DNA of 64,000 nt from MED-G105 sp038522945 (GTDB lineage: Bacteria; Pseudomonadota; Alphaproteobacteria; Caulobacterales; Parvularculaceae). Of the stretch, positions 43,930 through 52,891 are shown piece after piece (position 1 is the first letter of the stretch; each line of letters opens with the position of its first letter). The notes under the pieces are model-generated. The model saw only the letters and a list, made by a program, of their open reading frames with translations, was not told the DNA's origin and did no database searches. Position numbers and translations under genes: made by a program. Location: positions 1-64,000 of the forward strand of contig JBCBJV010000008.1 of NCBI GenBank assembly GCA_038522945.1, written 5' to 3'.

Positions 43930-43977
43930 ATTTAGCCTTGTTACCAAAGCAATAGTCGTAACTTGGGGGAGATCTTT

Positions 43978-44607
43978 ATGACTAATCTCAAAGCTATTTT
44001 GGCTTCATCAAGCATTGCGCTTGCCGGGATCACCGGTCACGCGAACGCCACAATCCTCACTGATGCGGAAGTCACAGTGGAAGGTGTTATTCAGGAAACG
44101 TCAGACAGTGATCGTCTTTCAGCATCGGGACCAAGTGTCATTGTTTCCGATAACATGACAGAAATTGAGAATTTCGAAGAGTTCCTGAATGTTTCTGAAC
44201 GAAATCCAGTACCTATTTCGATTGATTTCGGCGCGGACTTTATCAGCTTTGATTTCGATAACACCGCCGATTTTAACATTTTCGGTCCTGCTTTCTTCAA
44301 CGGCTATTCGTTCAGCTTTACCGGTGCCATTGGGATTTTGCTGACGAGTGTTTCAATTGATCAATCTGTGACCACGCTCGGTCTGGACGACTCCGATCTT
44401 GCCCTAGACGGCAACACGCTCACCGTGAATGTTGAAGGCTTGACGTTCGACACAGACACGTTCGCGCGGCTTATTCTGACCTCAGAATTTGAAGAAGACG
44501 ACATGGTTGGCGAGATACCGCTTCCGGCCGCAGCCCCATTATTTCTTGCAGGTCTTGCAGGACTGGGCTTAGGATTTTCCCGGCGAAACAGGCGGTCTGC
44601 CGACTAA
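43978..44607 (+). CDS. Secreted protein with VPLPA/PEP-CTERM-type sorting tail
   Basis: A 209-residue protein. The ATG at 43978 has GGGGGAGA a few bases upstream. A signal peptide (MTNLKAILASSSIALAGITG, cleaved near HANA) is followed by an acidic beta-rich region. At the end a short helix follows IPLPAAAPLFLAGLAGLGLGF and then RRNRR. This tripartite end fits the VPLPA-CTERM subgroup of PEP-CTERM sorting signals, which are processed by exosortase before surface display. No exosortase is in the window. Its stop overlaps the convergent DUF502 stop by four bases. Confidence 0.82.
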   Translation: MTNLKAILASSSIALAGITGHANATILTDAEVTVEGVIQETSDSDRLSASGPSVIVSDNMTEIENFEEFLNVSERNPVPISIDFGADFISFDFDNTADFNIFGPAFFNGYSFSFTGAIGILLTSVSIDQSVTTLGLDDSDLALDGNTLTVNVEGLTFDTDTFARLILTSEFEEDDMVGEIPLPAAAPLFLAGLAGLGLGFSRRNRRSAD

Positions 44608-45419
44608 CTGCTCGTTTTTCGTCTGAAGAAGCCGAGGCCGCTCTTCTTTTCTTCTTGCGCGGCGTCGGTCATCGCTTCCAGCTTTTCGACCGCTTGATTT
44701 GGGTCGTCAAATTCCGGGGCGACAAGGCCGATCGAAAAGATGACTTTCGCGGCATCCTCAACGGACATGGCCAGCGGCTTGAGAGCCGAACGTGGCAGGA
44801 ATAGCAGAAAACCGGACGTCGGGTTCGGCACGGTTGGCACGAAAACACTGGTCAGGGTTTCGCCATCGTCAGGTTCCAGATGATGGAGGATCTCCCCCTT
44901 AGACTCGCCAACAACAAACGCCATCGCCCAAACGTCCTTGCGCGGATATTCGATCAAGGCGACTTCCTTGAACGACCGATCGGATTGTTGGAGCGCGGTC
45001 TCAAATACGTTTTTGAAAAACCTGTAGAGATTGCGCACGACCGGCGTCGACTCGAAAATGTCTTCGCCAATCTTGATCAGGGCACGGCCGAAGAAGTTCT
45101 TTGCAAACGTACCAAGCAAGATGATGGCGATGATCGCAACGAGAACACCAAATCCGGGAATCGCTCTTGTGATCGTTTCTACGTTGCTGTCGCCGGCCGG
45201 CAAAAAGTTTTTGACAAAGGTATCCAGCCGCGTCATTGGCCCAGTGACGAACCAATAGACGATAGCCACCGTGATCCCGATTGGTGCGGCAACGACGATC
45301 CCTGCCAAAAAACTTGATCGCAGACTGCCGAAGAAACTCTCACGGTGGGCCTTGACCCGGTCTCCGCCCTGGCGCCCGCCTTTATCGCTTCCCGGCCTGA
45401 TGTTTTTTGTATCGGTCAT
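44604..45419 (-). CDS. DUF502 membrane protein
   Basis: A 271-residue protein with two membrane helices (about residues 32-58 and 85-108). A conserved soluble region follows, with GEDIFESTPVVRNLYRFFKNVFETALQ and PNPTSGFLLFLPRSAL, typical of DUF502. The function of the family is not established. A basic, low-complexity start (PGSDKGGRQGGDRV) and an acidic/basic tail flank the domain. The promoter must be in the 292-base gap to the next gene, which otherwise shows only a perfect dyad AGTCAATTGACT (45448-45459). Confidence 0.88.
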   Translation of the reverse strand: MTDTKNIRPGSDKGGRQGGDRVKAHRESFFGSLRSSFLAGIVVAAPIGITVAIVYWFVTGPMTRLDTFVKNFLPAGDSNVETITRAIPGFGVLVAIIAIILLGTFAKNFFGRALIKIGEDIFESTPVVRNLYRFFKNVFETALQQSDRSFKEVALIEYPRKDVWAMAFVVGESKGEILHHLEPDDGETLTSVFVPTVPNPTSGFLLFLPRSALKPLAMSVEDAAKVIFSIGLVAPEFDDPNQAVEKLEAMTDAAQEEKKSGLGFFRRKTSS

Positions 45420-45711
45420 TTAAGTCACTCAGGAATCAAGTCGTGCCAGTCAATTGACTTGCTCTCATACGCGAGGCGGATCGCCCCAAAGAATGGCTCC
45501 GGCGCCATCAGGAAACGTTAACCTAGATGATATCCAACAACGGTTACAATTCCCTCACAGGACGGCAAGTGATGTTTATGCGATTGTTTTCCGGTTTGGA
45601 CCACGAAAAACCGGCGTCCAATAGGCAAGACTGTGATCATCCTTCTGCCATATTGAGGCGACACGTCAGGCGCAGATCAAACGATATGCGTTCAAATCAA
45701 CGAGCACGGCC

Positions 45712-46686
45712 ATGACCCGGCGATCAATCATCTTTTTTGGCTCTTTATGCGCGATCGGATTTTTGGCGACCGTAGCGATTGTTGTTGCCGGACTCTTTGG
45801 CTCTTCAAACCAAAAGCCAGAACCATCCAGCGTATCACAACCTCAAATCCCACTCCGCGAAGGCGACCCGCTCAATGCGACCGCGCCCGATGCCATCCGC
45901 TGGATTTACTGGCCGAATGAGCAAGTTCGTAACGCTGCCAACTACGACGTTTTTTATCTTCCTTCAGGACGCGCTGGGATCTTCGGCGAAAAGCGCCTTT
46001 TCCGGGATGTCTACCCGCGCGAGGTCGGCCCGTTCGCAAAGGAAGGTGCGATTTATGCGCCGAATGTCGGTGCAGACCCGGAATCCCGAGCTGTTTTGCG
46101 TTCCGCCTTCTTGTCATTTCTCAACCAACGGGAACCCACACGGCCATTTCTAATCGTGGGTTATGGTAAGGCGGCTTGGACTATGGCGGGATTCAGCAAC
46201 GACTTTGGGGCGGAGACGTACAAACACTTGGCCGCAGCGTACTTCATTGAACCCAGCCAAAACTACATGGAAGTGAAGTCCGCAATCCCCGTTTGTTCAA
46301 GCTCTGCCGAAACCGGTTGCATGGTGTCTTTTTCAAACAAGGACGGCATCAATTTCCCTTGCGTGGAAAACTGGCGCGCGGCCTCGGTACGTCCATCCGG
46401 CGGCGGTGCCATTGAGCGGCTGGAACTCGGACTGAAAACGCCCGCGACGAAAACCATTGTTTCAGCGCAATGCAATGGCGACACCCTGCAGATCACTTAC
46501 GATCCCGCCTTCAACCCCCGCGATTATCCCAAGCATTTCAATCCGTTCTTTCATGATCTTGCCAATGATGCGGCAAGGCGAACACTCGCCAAGCGGCGCG
46601 AGTTGGAAAGGGCAGCGCTATCCCTTGACCCGATCATCGAAGAACTTGACGTGATCGACAGTCCCATCAACAAAGTGCCGAACTGA
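45712..46686 (+). CDS. DUF3089-like protein with degenerate hydrolase motif
   Basis: A 324-residue protein with an N-terminal membrane anchor or signal (about residues 6-30). The segment ANYDVFYLPSGR, a region of alpha/beta-hydrolase character and RPFLIVGYGKAAWTMAG recall DUF3089 proteins, where the nucleophile elbow is usually GHSQG. Here it reads GYGKA (150-154), so the catalytic serine position is glycine (152). An extra disulfide-prone region (VCSSSAETGCMV, NFPCVENW) follows. It is probably periplasmic. It may be a pseudoenzyme, but the family assignment is tentative. It ends 27 bases before galU. Confidence 0.6.
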   Translation: MTRRSIIFFGSLCAIGFLATVAIVVAGLFGSSNQKPEPSSVSQPQIPLREGDPLNATAPDAIRWIYWPNEQVRNAANYDVFYLPSGRAGIFGEKRLFRDVYPREVGPFAKEGAIYAPNVGADPESRAVLRSAFLSFLNQREPTRPFLIVGYGKAAWTMAGFSNDFGAETYKHLAAAYFIEPSQNYMEVKSAIPVCSSSAETGCMVSFSNKDGINFPCVENWRAASVRPSGGGAIERLELGLKTPATKTIVSAQCNGDTLQITYDPAFNPRDYPKHFNPFFHDLANDAARRTLAKRRELERAALSLDPIIEELDVIDSPINKVPN

Positions 46687-46713
46687 CCCGACGGCTGATC
46701 CGGAGAAAACAAT

Positions 46714-47583
46714 ATGCCCGCGCAAATCCGTAAAGTGGTGATCCCTGTTGCTGGCCTCGGCACCCGCGTTTTGCCGGCAACCAAGTCGATCCCCAAAGAA
46801 CTTCTCCCTGTGATCGACCGTCCCCTGATCGATTATGTGGTCGATGAAGCGCGCGATGCGGGGATTGAGAAAATCATCTTAGTGACGGGCCGCGGCAAAG
46901 GCGCGATCGAGGACTACTTTGATCATGCTTTTGAGCTGGAAGCGACGCTGAAAGCCAAAAACAAAACCGCCATTCTCGACGACGTCCTGAAGACCGTCCC
47001 GATCGCCGGGAACGTTTCCTACACCCGGCAACAAGCGCCGCTTGGCCTCGGTCACGCGGTCTGGTGCGCGCGTGATCTCGTTGGCGATGAGCCGTTTGCG
47101 GTGTCCCTGCCCGATGAGATCGTGGTCTCACGGCCCGGCTTTTTGCGCCAGATGGTCGATGCCCATGAGCGCGTCGGCGGCAATCTTGTGGCAGTGGAAG
47201 AAGTGCCCCTGGAAGACGTCAGCAAATATGGCGTGATCGCACCGAAAGAGCGCAATGGCTCGCTCATCGAAATGTCAGGAATGGTTGAAAAGCCACCAGC
47301 TGAAGAAGCCCCATCCAACTTCCGAATTATTGGCCGTTATGTTCTGCAGGCAGATATTTTTAATCTGCTCGAAACTCAGGAGCGCGGCGCTGGCGGCGAG
47401 ATTCAGCTCACTGACTCCATGAACAAGCTGAACGAAAACCAGACCTTCCATGCGTGCATTTGCGACGGCAAAATCCATGACTGCGGTTCAAAGATCGGCT
47501 GGCTCAAAGCCAACATGGAACTGGGTCTTGCCCACGCTGAGTTTGGTCCAGAACTTCGGGATGAGTTGAAGGGGCTTCTTTAG
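46714..47583 (+). CDS. galU: UTP-glucose-1-phosphate uridylyltransferase
   Basis: A 289-residue nucleotidyltransferase making UDP-glucose for polysaccharide and lipopolysaccharide synthesis. The signature GLGTRVLPATKSIPKELLPV is near the N-terminus, with VDEARDAGIEKIILVTGRGK and VSLPDEIVV in the substrate region. The length is normal. GGAGAAAA precedes the ATG. It is convergent with kdsA, from which it is separated by a palindromic repeat doublet. Confidence 0.95.
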   Translation: MPAQIRKVVIPVAGLGTRVLPATKSIPKELLPVIDRPLIDYVVDEARDAGIEKIILVTGRGKGAIEDYFDHAFELEATLKAKNKTAILDDVLKTVPIAGNVSYTRQQAPLGLGHAVWCARDLVGDEPFAVSLPDEIVVSRPGFLRQMVDAHERVGGNLVAVEEVPLEDVSKYGVIAPKERNGSLIEMSGMVEKPPAEEAPSNFRIIGRYVLQADIFNLLETQERGAGGEIQLTDSMNKLNENQTFHACICDGKIHDCGSKIGWLKANMELGLAHAEFGPELRDELKGLL

Positions 47584-47600
47584 TGAGCGCGTTCTCGATG

Positions 47601-47681
47601 CCATTCCCACGACAGCGGGAATCTAAAGACACATGAAGTTATTCGCCCGCCATGCATGGATTCCCGCCTGCGCGGGAATGG
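47601..47681. repeat. REP-like palindrome doublet (REPIN/BIME-like)
   Basis: Two imperfect palindromes with the same core, CCATTCCC...GCGGGAATC (47601-47623) and GGATTCCCGC-CTGC-GCGGGAATGG (about 47658-47681), stand in inverted orientation about 35 bases apart. The whole 81-base element therefore can fold on itself. Similar ATTCCCGC/GCGGGAAT elements occur in many proteobacterial intergenic regions. Here it sits between convergent galU and kdsA and could also end transcription from both sides. Confidence 0.7.
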
Positions 47682-47708
47682 CCATTGGCAAACGAAACCC
47701 AAGCAACT

Positions 47709-48596
47709 CTACTCCTCCAGCCCATAAAGCTCTCCCCGGCCCTTGGTGAGGCGGTCGATCCCCATCAGCTCTCGGACGAAACTCTCAAAGAACTTCATGG
47801 GGATCATGTTCGGTCCGTCCGATGGGGCCTTGTCGGGGTCGGGATGGGTTTCCACAAAAACACCTGCAACACCGACGGCCACGGCTGCTCGCGCTAGGCT
47901 CGGGACGAACTCGCGCTGACCGCCTGAGGTGGTTCCCATGCCCCCCGGCTGTTGCACCGAGTGGGTCGCATCGAAGACAACCGGCAGGCCTGCCGCGGTC
48001 GCCATGATCGGCAATGAACGGAAATCCGACACCAGCGTGTTGTAGCCGAACGACGCCCCCCGTTCTGTCAGAAGAATTTTTTCGTTGCCAGTTGAGCGGA
48101 TCTTATCGGCGACATTTTTCATGTCAGCGGGTGCCAGGAACTGCCCTTTTTTGACGTTCACAACAGCTCCGGTCTCGCCCGCCGCCAGCAACAAATCCGT
48201 CTGCCGACAAAGAAACGCCGGGATCTGCAAGACATCAACGACTTCCGCAACCGGCGCGCATTGGCCCCGCTCATGGATATCAGTCAACACAGGAAGCCCC
48301 AGGCTCTCCTTGATTTCCGCAAAGACGGGCAGCGCCGCGTCCAGCCCAACACCGCGCCCGGATCCTGCGCTGGTCCGATTGGCTTTGTCGAATGATGTCT
48401 TGTAAATCAACCGCGTGCCGCATCGCTCCGCGATTTCCTTTAGGGCACTTGCGCATTCCAGCGCATGTTCACGGCTTTCCATGGCGCACGGGCCCGCAAT
48501 GAAAAACAGCGGTTGGTCATTACCAACGGTCAGGTCAGCAGCGCCGCCGGCGATACTGACCGAAGCGCCAGCTGAAAAGGTTCCAATCTTGTCCAT
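47709..48596 (-). CDS. kdsA: 3-deoxy-8-phosphooctulonate (KDO-8-P) synthase
   Basis: A 295-residue aldolase joining phosphoenolpyruvate and arabinose-5-phosphate for lipopolysaccharide KDO. Family marks include FIAGPCAMESREHALECAS, YKTSFDKANRTSAGSGRG, TDIHERGQCAPVAEVVDVLQIPAFLCRQTDL and VVFDATHSVQQPGG. The Cys in the IAGPC segment is a family feature; metal dependence is not decided here. The start at 48596 gives family length; upstream in-frame codons would overlap kdsD. It is divergent from kdsD. Confidence 0.95.
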   Translation of the reverse strand: MDKIGTFSAGASVSIAGGAADLTVGNDQPLFFIAGPCAMESREHALECASALKEIAERCGTRLIYKTSFDKANRTSAGSGRGVGLDAALPVFAEIKESLGLPVLTDIHERGQCAPVAEVVDVLQIPAFLCRQTDLLLAAGETGAVVNVKKGQFLAPADMKNVADKIRSTGNEKILLTERGASFGYNTLVSDFRSLPIMATAAGLPVVFDATHSVQQPGGMGTTSGGQREFVPSLARAAVAVGVAGVFVETHPDPDKAPSDGPNMIPMKFFESFVRELMGIDRLTKGRGELYGLEE

Positions 48597-48650
48597 GACC
48601 GCTATATGCCGGGAATTGCGCTTGGAATAAAACCCCTTCAGAAACGATCT

Positions 48651-49604
48651 ATGGTTGATCTGATCAAAATCGCCGATGACGTGATTGCCCTTGAGATCCA
48701 GGGTCTGGAAATGATGCGGGGGGAAATCGCTTCCGCGCTGCCGCCGATCATCGAGATCCTTTCCAAGACAAGCGGCCGCGTTGCTGTCACCGGCATGGGA
48801 AAGTCCGGCCACGTCGGAAAAAAAATCGCCGCGACGCTTGCGTCAACAGGCACCCCCGCCCTGTTCGTTCACCCGGCAGAAGCAAGTCACGGTGATCTCG
48901 GTATGATTACGGCTGACGATTGCATCCTGGCGTTGTCTAAATCGGGAGAGACGGAGGAGCTAACGCCGCTCCTGACATATGCCAAACGCTTTGCCATCCC
49001 AGTGATCGCGATTGTCGGAAGGCATTCCTCAAGCCTCACACAGAACGCAGATGCGGCATTTATCCTTCCAGATGCACCGGAGGCATGCGGGGAAACCAGA
49101 GCGCCGACCACATCCACGACCATGATGATGGCCATTGGCGACGCCATAGCCGTCACGCTCCTGCGCTTGAAAGGCTTCACAGCGACCGACTTCCAAGGAT
49201 TTCACCCTGGGGGAAATCTAGGCGCTGCCCTGCGCCGGGTCAGCGATCTTATGCACGGGCCGGATGACCTTCCTCTGTGCCCGGAGGGCGTTGCGCTTAA
49301 AGACGCGGTGACTACCTTAAATGATGGTGGATTTGGCTGCGTCGGAATCGTCAACGCAGCAGGCGAGTTGACCGGGATCCTGACCGATGGCGATTTGCGG
49401 CGCGGGTTCAGCGCCCACGACCCGGACCAATCGGTTGACGCCATTATGACACGCAATCCGAAGACTGTGACGCCACAGACCCTCGCTGGCGACGCCCTCC
49501 GGGTACTGAGTACAGGAAAAATCACCGCGCTATTTGCACTAGAAAACCGTAAGCCTGTTGGCCTTCTTCATGTGCACGACTGCCTCGCCATTGGGGTTCT
49601 CTGA
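48651..49604 (+). CDS. kdsD: Arabinose-5-phosphate isomerase (KpsF/GutQ family)
   Basis: A 317-residue enzyme supplying arabinose-5-phosphate to KdsA. The SIS domain (about 30-180) has VTGMGKSGHVGKKIAATLAS, FVHPAEASHGDLGMI and LALSKSGETEEL. Two CBS domains (about 205-317) follow, with LTGILTDGDLRRGF. I chose ATG 48651, which begins VDLIKIADD like family members; an ATG at 48606 would leave only nine bases to kdsA. Both genes therefore must share a very short promoter region. The pairing fits the pathway. Confidence 0.9.
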   Translation: MVDLIKIADDVIALEIQGLEMMRGEIASALPPIIEILSKTSGRVAVTGMGKSGHVGKKIAATLASTGTPALFVHPAEASHGDLGMITADDCILALSKSGETEELTPLLTYAKRFAIPVIAIVGRHSSSLTQNADAAFILPDAPEACGETRAPTTSTTMMMAIGDAIAVTLLRLKGFTATDFQGFHPGGNLGAALRRVSDLMHGPDDLPLCPEGVALKDAVTTLNDGGFGCVGIVNAAGELTGILTDGDLRRGFSAHDPDQSVDAIMTRNPKTVTPQTLAGDALRVLSTGKITALFALENRKPVGLLHVHDCLAIGVL

Positions 49605-49625
49605 CAGATCGCTGGCAGTGGCTCT

Positions 49626-50444
49626 CTAGGGTTTTTTTGCCGCTACCCACCAGACCCGGTGAGGCACGATGAACGGGTCATCAGGAAACTCTTGTTCAAG
49701 CAATATCGCCAACTCTGCATCGAACGCAGCCGTTTCTTCAGAACTGAGCGTTGCTTTCACACCGGCGCTTGCCCGGATGCGACCACGCCAGGCCTCATGG
49801 GTATAGGGTGCACCATGATCGAAGGAACGGGTTTCAATCTGATGAAACCCTGCACCCGATAGGTCAGCAAGCCAGTCAGGGTAGAACCCGGTCCCGCCAG
49901 CGAGGGCCCATGCAGGGTTGAATTTCAAGATCAATGCCTCGGTCGCCGCAACCACGTTTCCTGGCAAAGGCAGCCAATCGAAATGGCAAATCACCACTCG
50001 TCCGGCCGGTCTCAGAATCCGGTGGACGTCATTGGCAACAGCGGACCGGTCAAACCAATGCCAGCATTGGCCTGCGGTCACGAGGTCAACGCTTTCGCTT
50101 TCCGCCTGGATTTGCTCTGCCTTACCCTCAACGTAGGTAACGGTGACACCTGCCTCACCATCAAGCCGGCTGGCTTCCGCCATCAACTCCGGCGACGGAT
50201 CAATACCCGTTACGGTGAGCCCTCGCCTAGCAAGTCCTCTCGCAACGGTGCCCGTGCCGGTGCCTAGATCGATGGCATTGTCTCCGTCAGACAAACCGAC
50301 ATGCTTATTCAATTCGTCGAAGAAAACCTCAGGGAAACCGGCGCGGTAGCGTCCATAGTCGCCAGCAGTCTTGCCAAATGAGACGCTCGCGCCAAACGCC
50401 TTGATGTCGTCGATATCAAGCGTTGTCTTTGCCGGGTTGGACAT
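49626..50444 (-). CDS. Class I SAM-dependent methyltransferase (Methyltransf_11 type)
   Basis: A 272-residue protein with the SAM site NAIDLGTGTGTVARGLARRG, GIDPSPELM and VDLVTAGQCWHWFDR, close to yeast CRG1/TMT1-type or small-molecule methyltransferases. Substrate is unknown. The ATG at 50444 is preferred over an upstream in-frame start at 50525 that would run deep into the neighbouring gene; even so it overlaps that gene by 29 bases. The reading frames suggest a two-gene operon. Confidence 0.8.
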   Translation of the reverse strand: MSNPAKTTLDIDDIKAFGASVSFGKTAGDYGRYRAGFPEVFFDELNKHVGLSDGDNAIDLGTGTGTVARGLARRGLTVTGIDPSPELMAEASRLDGEAGVTVTYVEGKAEQIQAESESVDLVTAGQCWHWFDRSAVANDVHRILRPAGRVVICHFDWLPLPGNVVAATEALILKFNPAWALAGGTGFYPDWLADLSGAGFHQIETRSFDHGAPYTHEAWRGRIRASAGVKATLSSEETAAFDAELAILLEQEFPDDPFIVPHRVWWVAAKKP

Positions 50445-51273
50445 TGGGTCTATCTGCGTCAGGGGATACGTCTCCGTTTTGTGCGTTCTCAGCGGATCCG
50501 TTCCCACTTTCGGGATCAATAGCACCTGGCAAGTGGATCGTCTCTGCAGGATCTATTGCGGGTACCGATGGTTGGTGGACATCGCTTTCGGGATCCAAGC
50601 TGGCATCTGCAGGCCGAGCATGCGCCGACGGATTAGGTGCCTGATCAGAGCTTGTCAGCTCCATAGGCTCCTTCACAGGCTCACTCACCGTATCCTGGTC
50701 AGGTGCGTCATCAAGCGGCTCTTTGATAATCTCAACGCTCGCCTCACCCAGGCGCTCGGAGGCACCAACCATCCCTAGTGCAGCGCTTTTGCCTATGGAA
50801 TCGAAGCCGTTTCCACGGCGATCATTATCTTTTGGTGCCAGGGCGCTCCTTTGGGCAACCGAGCCGTTCGGTTCTGACTTCCGAAGACCCGGCCCTGACC
50901 TTTGCCACGGCTTTAGCGGCTTTTCCTCCGCACCGACCTCTGGTGGGCCATCGTCCAGCGTTGCCGAAACTGGATTTGTTTCATCGAAGCGTGGCGTTCC
51001 TTCAACGCCTGTCCGCCGGCTCGGCTCCCCCTTCAGACGGGCAAGTTCCACCTGTACCTCGTCGCGCAAGCTAGATAGCGCGATCGCCTCGTGCTCCATC
51101 GCCTTTAGCGCACGCCGTGCTTCTCCCGAAGCTTTCGTGGCCATGTAGGCGACGATCGCGGCACCAATAAATGCCAACACACTGGCGGTGAGAAGTGCAA
51201 CCTGGAAAAAGAAAGTGTCTTTGGCGATTAGCTGGCCAAAACCACCCTCCGAGAGCAAAACCTCTATTGGCAT
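50416..51273 (-). CDS. Single-pass membrane protein with low-complexity tail
   Basis: A 285-residue protein not recognised. One membrane helix spans about residues 25-45 (FQVALLTASVLAFIGAAIVAYMA). A short coiled coil follows (ARRALKAMEHEAIALSSLRDEVQVELARLK). The last two-thirds are disordered and acidic, rich in Pro, Asp, Glu and Ser. ATG 51273 is preferred because GGAG precedes it by five bases; an ATG at 51294 lacks a site. The end overlaps the methyltransferase start. It lies back to back with the photolyase gene. Confidence 0.6.
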   Translation of the reverse strand: MPIEVLLSEGGFGQLIAKDTFFFQVALLTASVLAFIGAAIVAYMATKASGEARRALKAMEHEAIALSSLRDEVQVELARLKGEPSRRTGVEGTPRFDETNPVSATLDDGPPEVGAEEKPLKPWQRSGPGLRKSEPNGSVAQRSALAPKDNDRRGNGFDSIGKSAALGMVGASERLGEASVEIIKEPLDDAPDQDTVSEPVKEPMELTSSDQAPNPSAHARPADASLDPESDVHQPSVPAIDPAETIHLPGAIDPESGNGSAENAQNGDVSPDADRPNVQPGKDNA

Positions 51274-51355
51274 AGATACTCCAAACCATTTCAATCAAAG
51301 GTATCGTCGGTTGCCGACCAGGTCCATGAAGCATCCGACAAACTTCTGAGCGCGT

Positions 51356-52816
51356 ATGTCGCACATGAGTGATACACCTCCCCTCGTTATCAATTGGTTC
51401 CGGCGCGATCTGCGCATCCAGGACAATCCGTCTTTAAGCCACGCAATTGCCTCAGGCGCACCGGTGATTGCCGTCTATGTGCTTGAAAAAATTGGGCATT
51501 TCGCTCCCGGGGGAGCTTCCCGTTGGTGGCTACATCATTCCCTCAAAGCCCTGCACAAAGACCTGGAGAAACTCGGCATTCCGCTCGTTTTGCGACGAGG
51601 CGACCCCGCCAAACTTATCCCAGAGCTTGTGAAAGAGGTTTCTGCTACGTCCATTGTCTGGAACCGGCGCTACGACGGGAAGGGCATTGAAACCGACAAG
51701 GGCCTGAAGCTGTCATTCACTGACGACGGGGTTGAAGTCAAAACCTTTAACGGCTCGCTCCTGCGAGAGCCATGGGAGACCGAAACCAAGTCTGGCGGCT
51801 TCTACAAAGTCTATACCCCCTTCTGGCGGGCCTATAAGGAGGTCGGACCCTCCCGCAATTCACTGTCGAAACCAAGAAAAGCGCCGATTTATTCGAGACC
51901 TCTTCCGCCTACAGACGCTCTTAAAGATTGGGCATTACTGCCCACAAAACCCAACTGGGCTAAAGGCTTTGACGACCACTGGACGCCCGGCGAAAAAGGC
52001 GCGGCGATGCGTCTTGATAAATTCCTTGATCGAGCCGTCAGCGATTATGACGACCGGCGGAACCGGCCGGACATTCAAGGCACATCAGGCCTCTCGCCCC
52101 ATCTGGCCTTTGGCGAGATCAGTCCGTTTCAGATTTGGAACACCGTCCGTGGGAGAATGGAACAAGGCAATGTCGGTGATGACGGGGCCATGACCTTTTT
52201 GTCAGAGGTTGTCTGGCGGGAGTTTTCCTACAATCTGCTCTATCATTTCGGCCACCTGGCGACGGACCCTTGGAAAAAAGAATTTGCAACCTTTCCGTGG
52301 GAGGAAGACCCGGCACACCTGGAGGCATGGCAAAAAGGTCAAACGGGTATTCCTATCGTCGATGCAGGTATGCGCCAGCTATGGCAGACGGGATGGATGC
52401 ATAACCGGGTACGGATGATTGTCGGGAGTTTCCTTGTGAAAAACCTGCTCATCCCCTGGCAGGAAGGCGAACGCTGGTTTTGGGATACCCTCGTGGATGC
52501 GGACCCAGCAAGTAATGCCGCAAGCTGGCAATGGGTGGCCGGTTCTGGCGCAGACGCCGCACCCTATTTCCGGATATTCAATCCGGTATCACAGAGCCAG
52601 AAGTTTGATCCGGACGGTGCATACATTCGCCAGTACGTACCCGAACTATCAAGGCTCCCAAACAAGCATATTCATGCACCATTTGAAGCACCGACGGCGA
52701 TACTAAAAGACGCTGGTGTCGAGCTTGGCGCAACATACCCTGAGCCAATTGCAGATTTGAAAATCACGCGGCAACGGGCACTCGATGCCTATGACGAAAT
52801 CAGGAAGTCTGTCTAA
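51356..52816 (+). CDS. phrB: Deoxyribodipyrimidine photolyase
   Basis: A 486-residue DNA photolyase/cryptochrome-family flavoprotein that repairs cyclobutane pyrimidine dimers with light. The N-terminal antenna domain begins LVINWFRRDLRIQDNPSL. The FAD domain contains GTSGLSPHLAFGEISPFQIWN, WREFSYNLLYHF, DAGMRQLWQTGWMHNRVRMIVGSFLVKNLLIPWQEGERWFWDTLVDADPASNAASWQWVAGSGADAAPYFRIFNPV and a conserved tail. This pattern fits class I CPD photolyases. The start could also be ATG 51365. Cryptochrome function cannot be excluded. Confidence 0.93.
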   Translation: MSHMSDTPPLVINWFRRDLRIQDNPSLSHAIASGAPVIAVYVLEKIGHFAPGGASRWWLHHSLKALHKDLEKLGIPLVLRRGDPAKLIPELVKEVSATSIVWNRRYDGKGIETDKGLKLSFTDDGVEVKTFNGSLLREPWETETKSGGFYKVYTPFWRAYKEVGPSRNSLSKPRKAPIYSRPLPPTDALKDWALLPTKPNWAKGFDDHWTPGEKGAAMRLDKFLDRAVSDYDDRRNRPDIQGTSGLSPHLAFGEISPFQIWNTVRGRMEQGNVGDDGAMTFLSEVVWREFSYNLLYHFGHLATDPWKKEFATFPWEEDPAHLEAWQKGQTGIPIVDAGMRQLWQTGWMHNRVRMIVGSFLVKNLLIPWQEGERWFWDTLVDADPASNAASWQWVAGSGADAAPYFRIFNPVSQSQKFDPDGAYIRQYVPELSRLPNKHIHAPFEAPTAILKDAGVELGATYPEPIADLKITRQRALDAYDEIRKSV

Positions 52817-52891
52817 AACCAAGCCAATGGTTGAACCAAACCCTTATTTCCGCGTACAAATTCACAGAACTACAAGACGGACGCAAAACTC

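Noticed and set aside
45527..45715. 62-residue frame upstream of the DUF3089-like gene
   Set aside because: No ribosome site, no hydrophobic or conserved segment, and it runs into the next start. Treated as intergenic.
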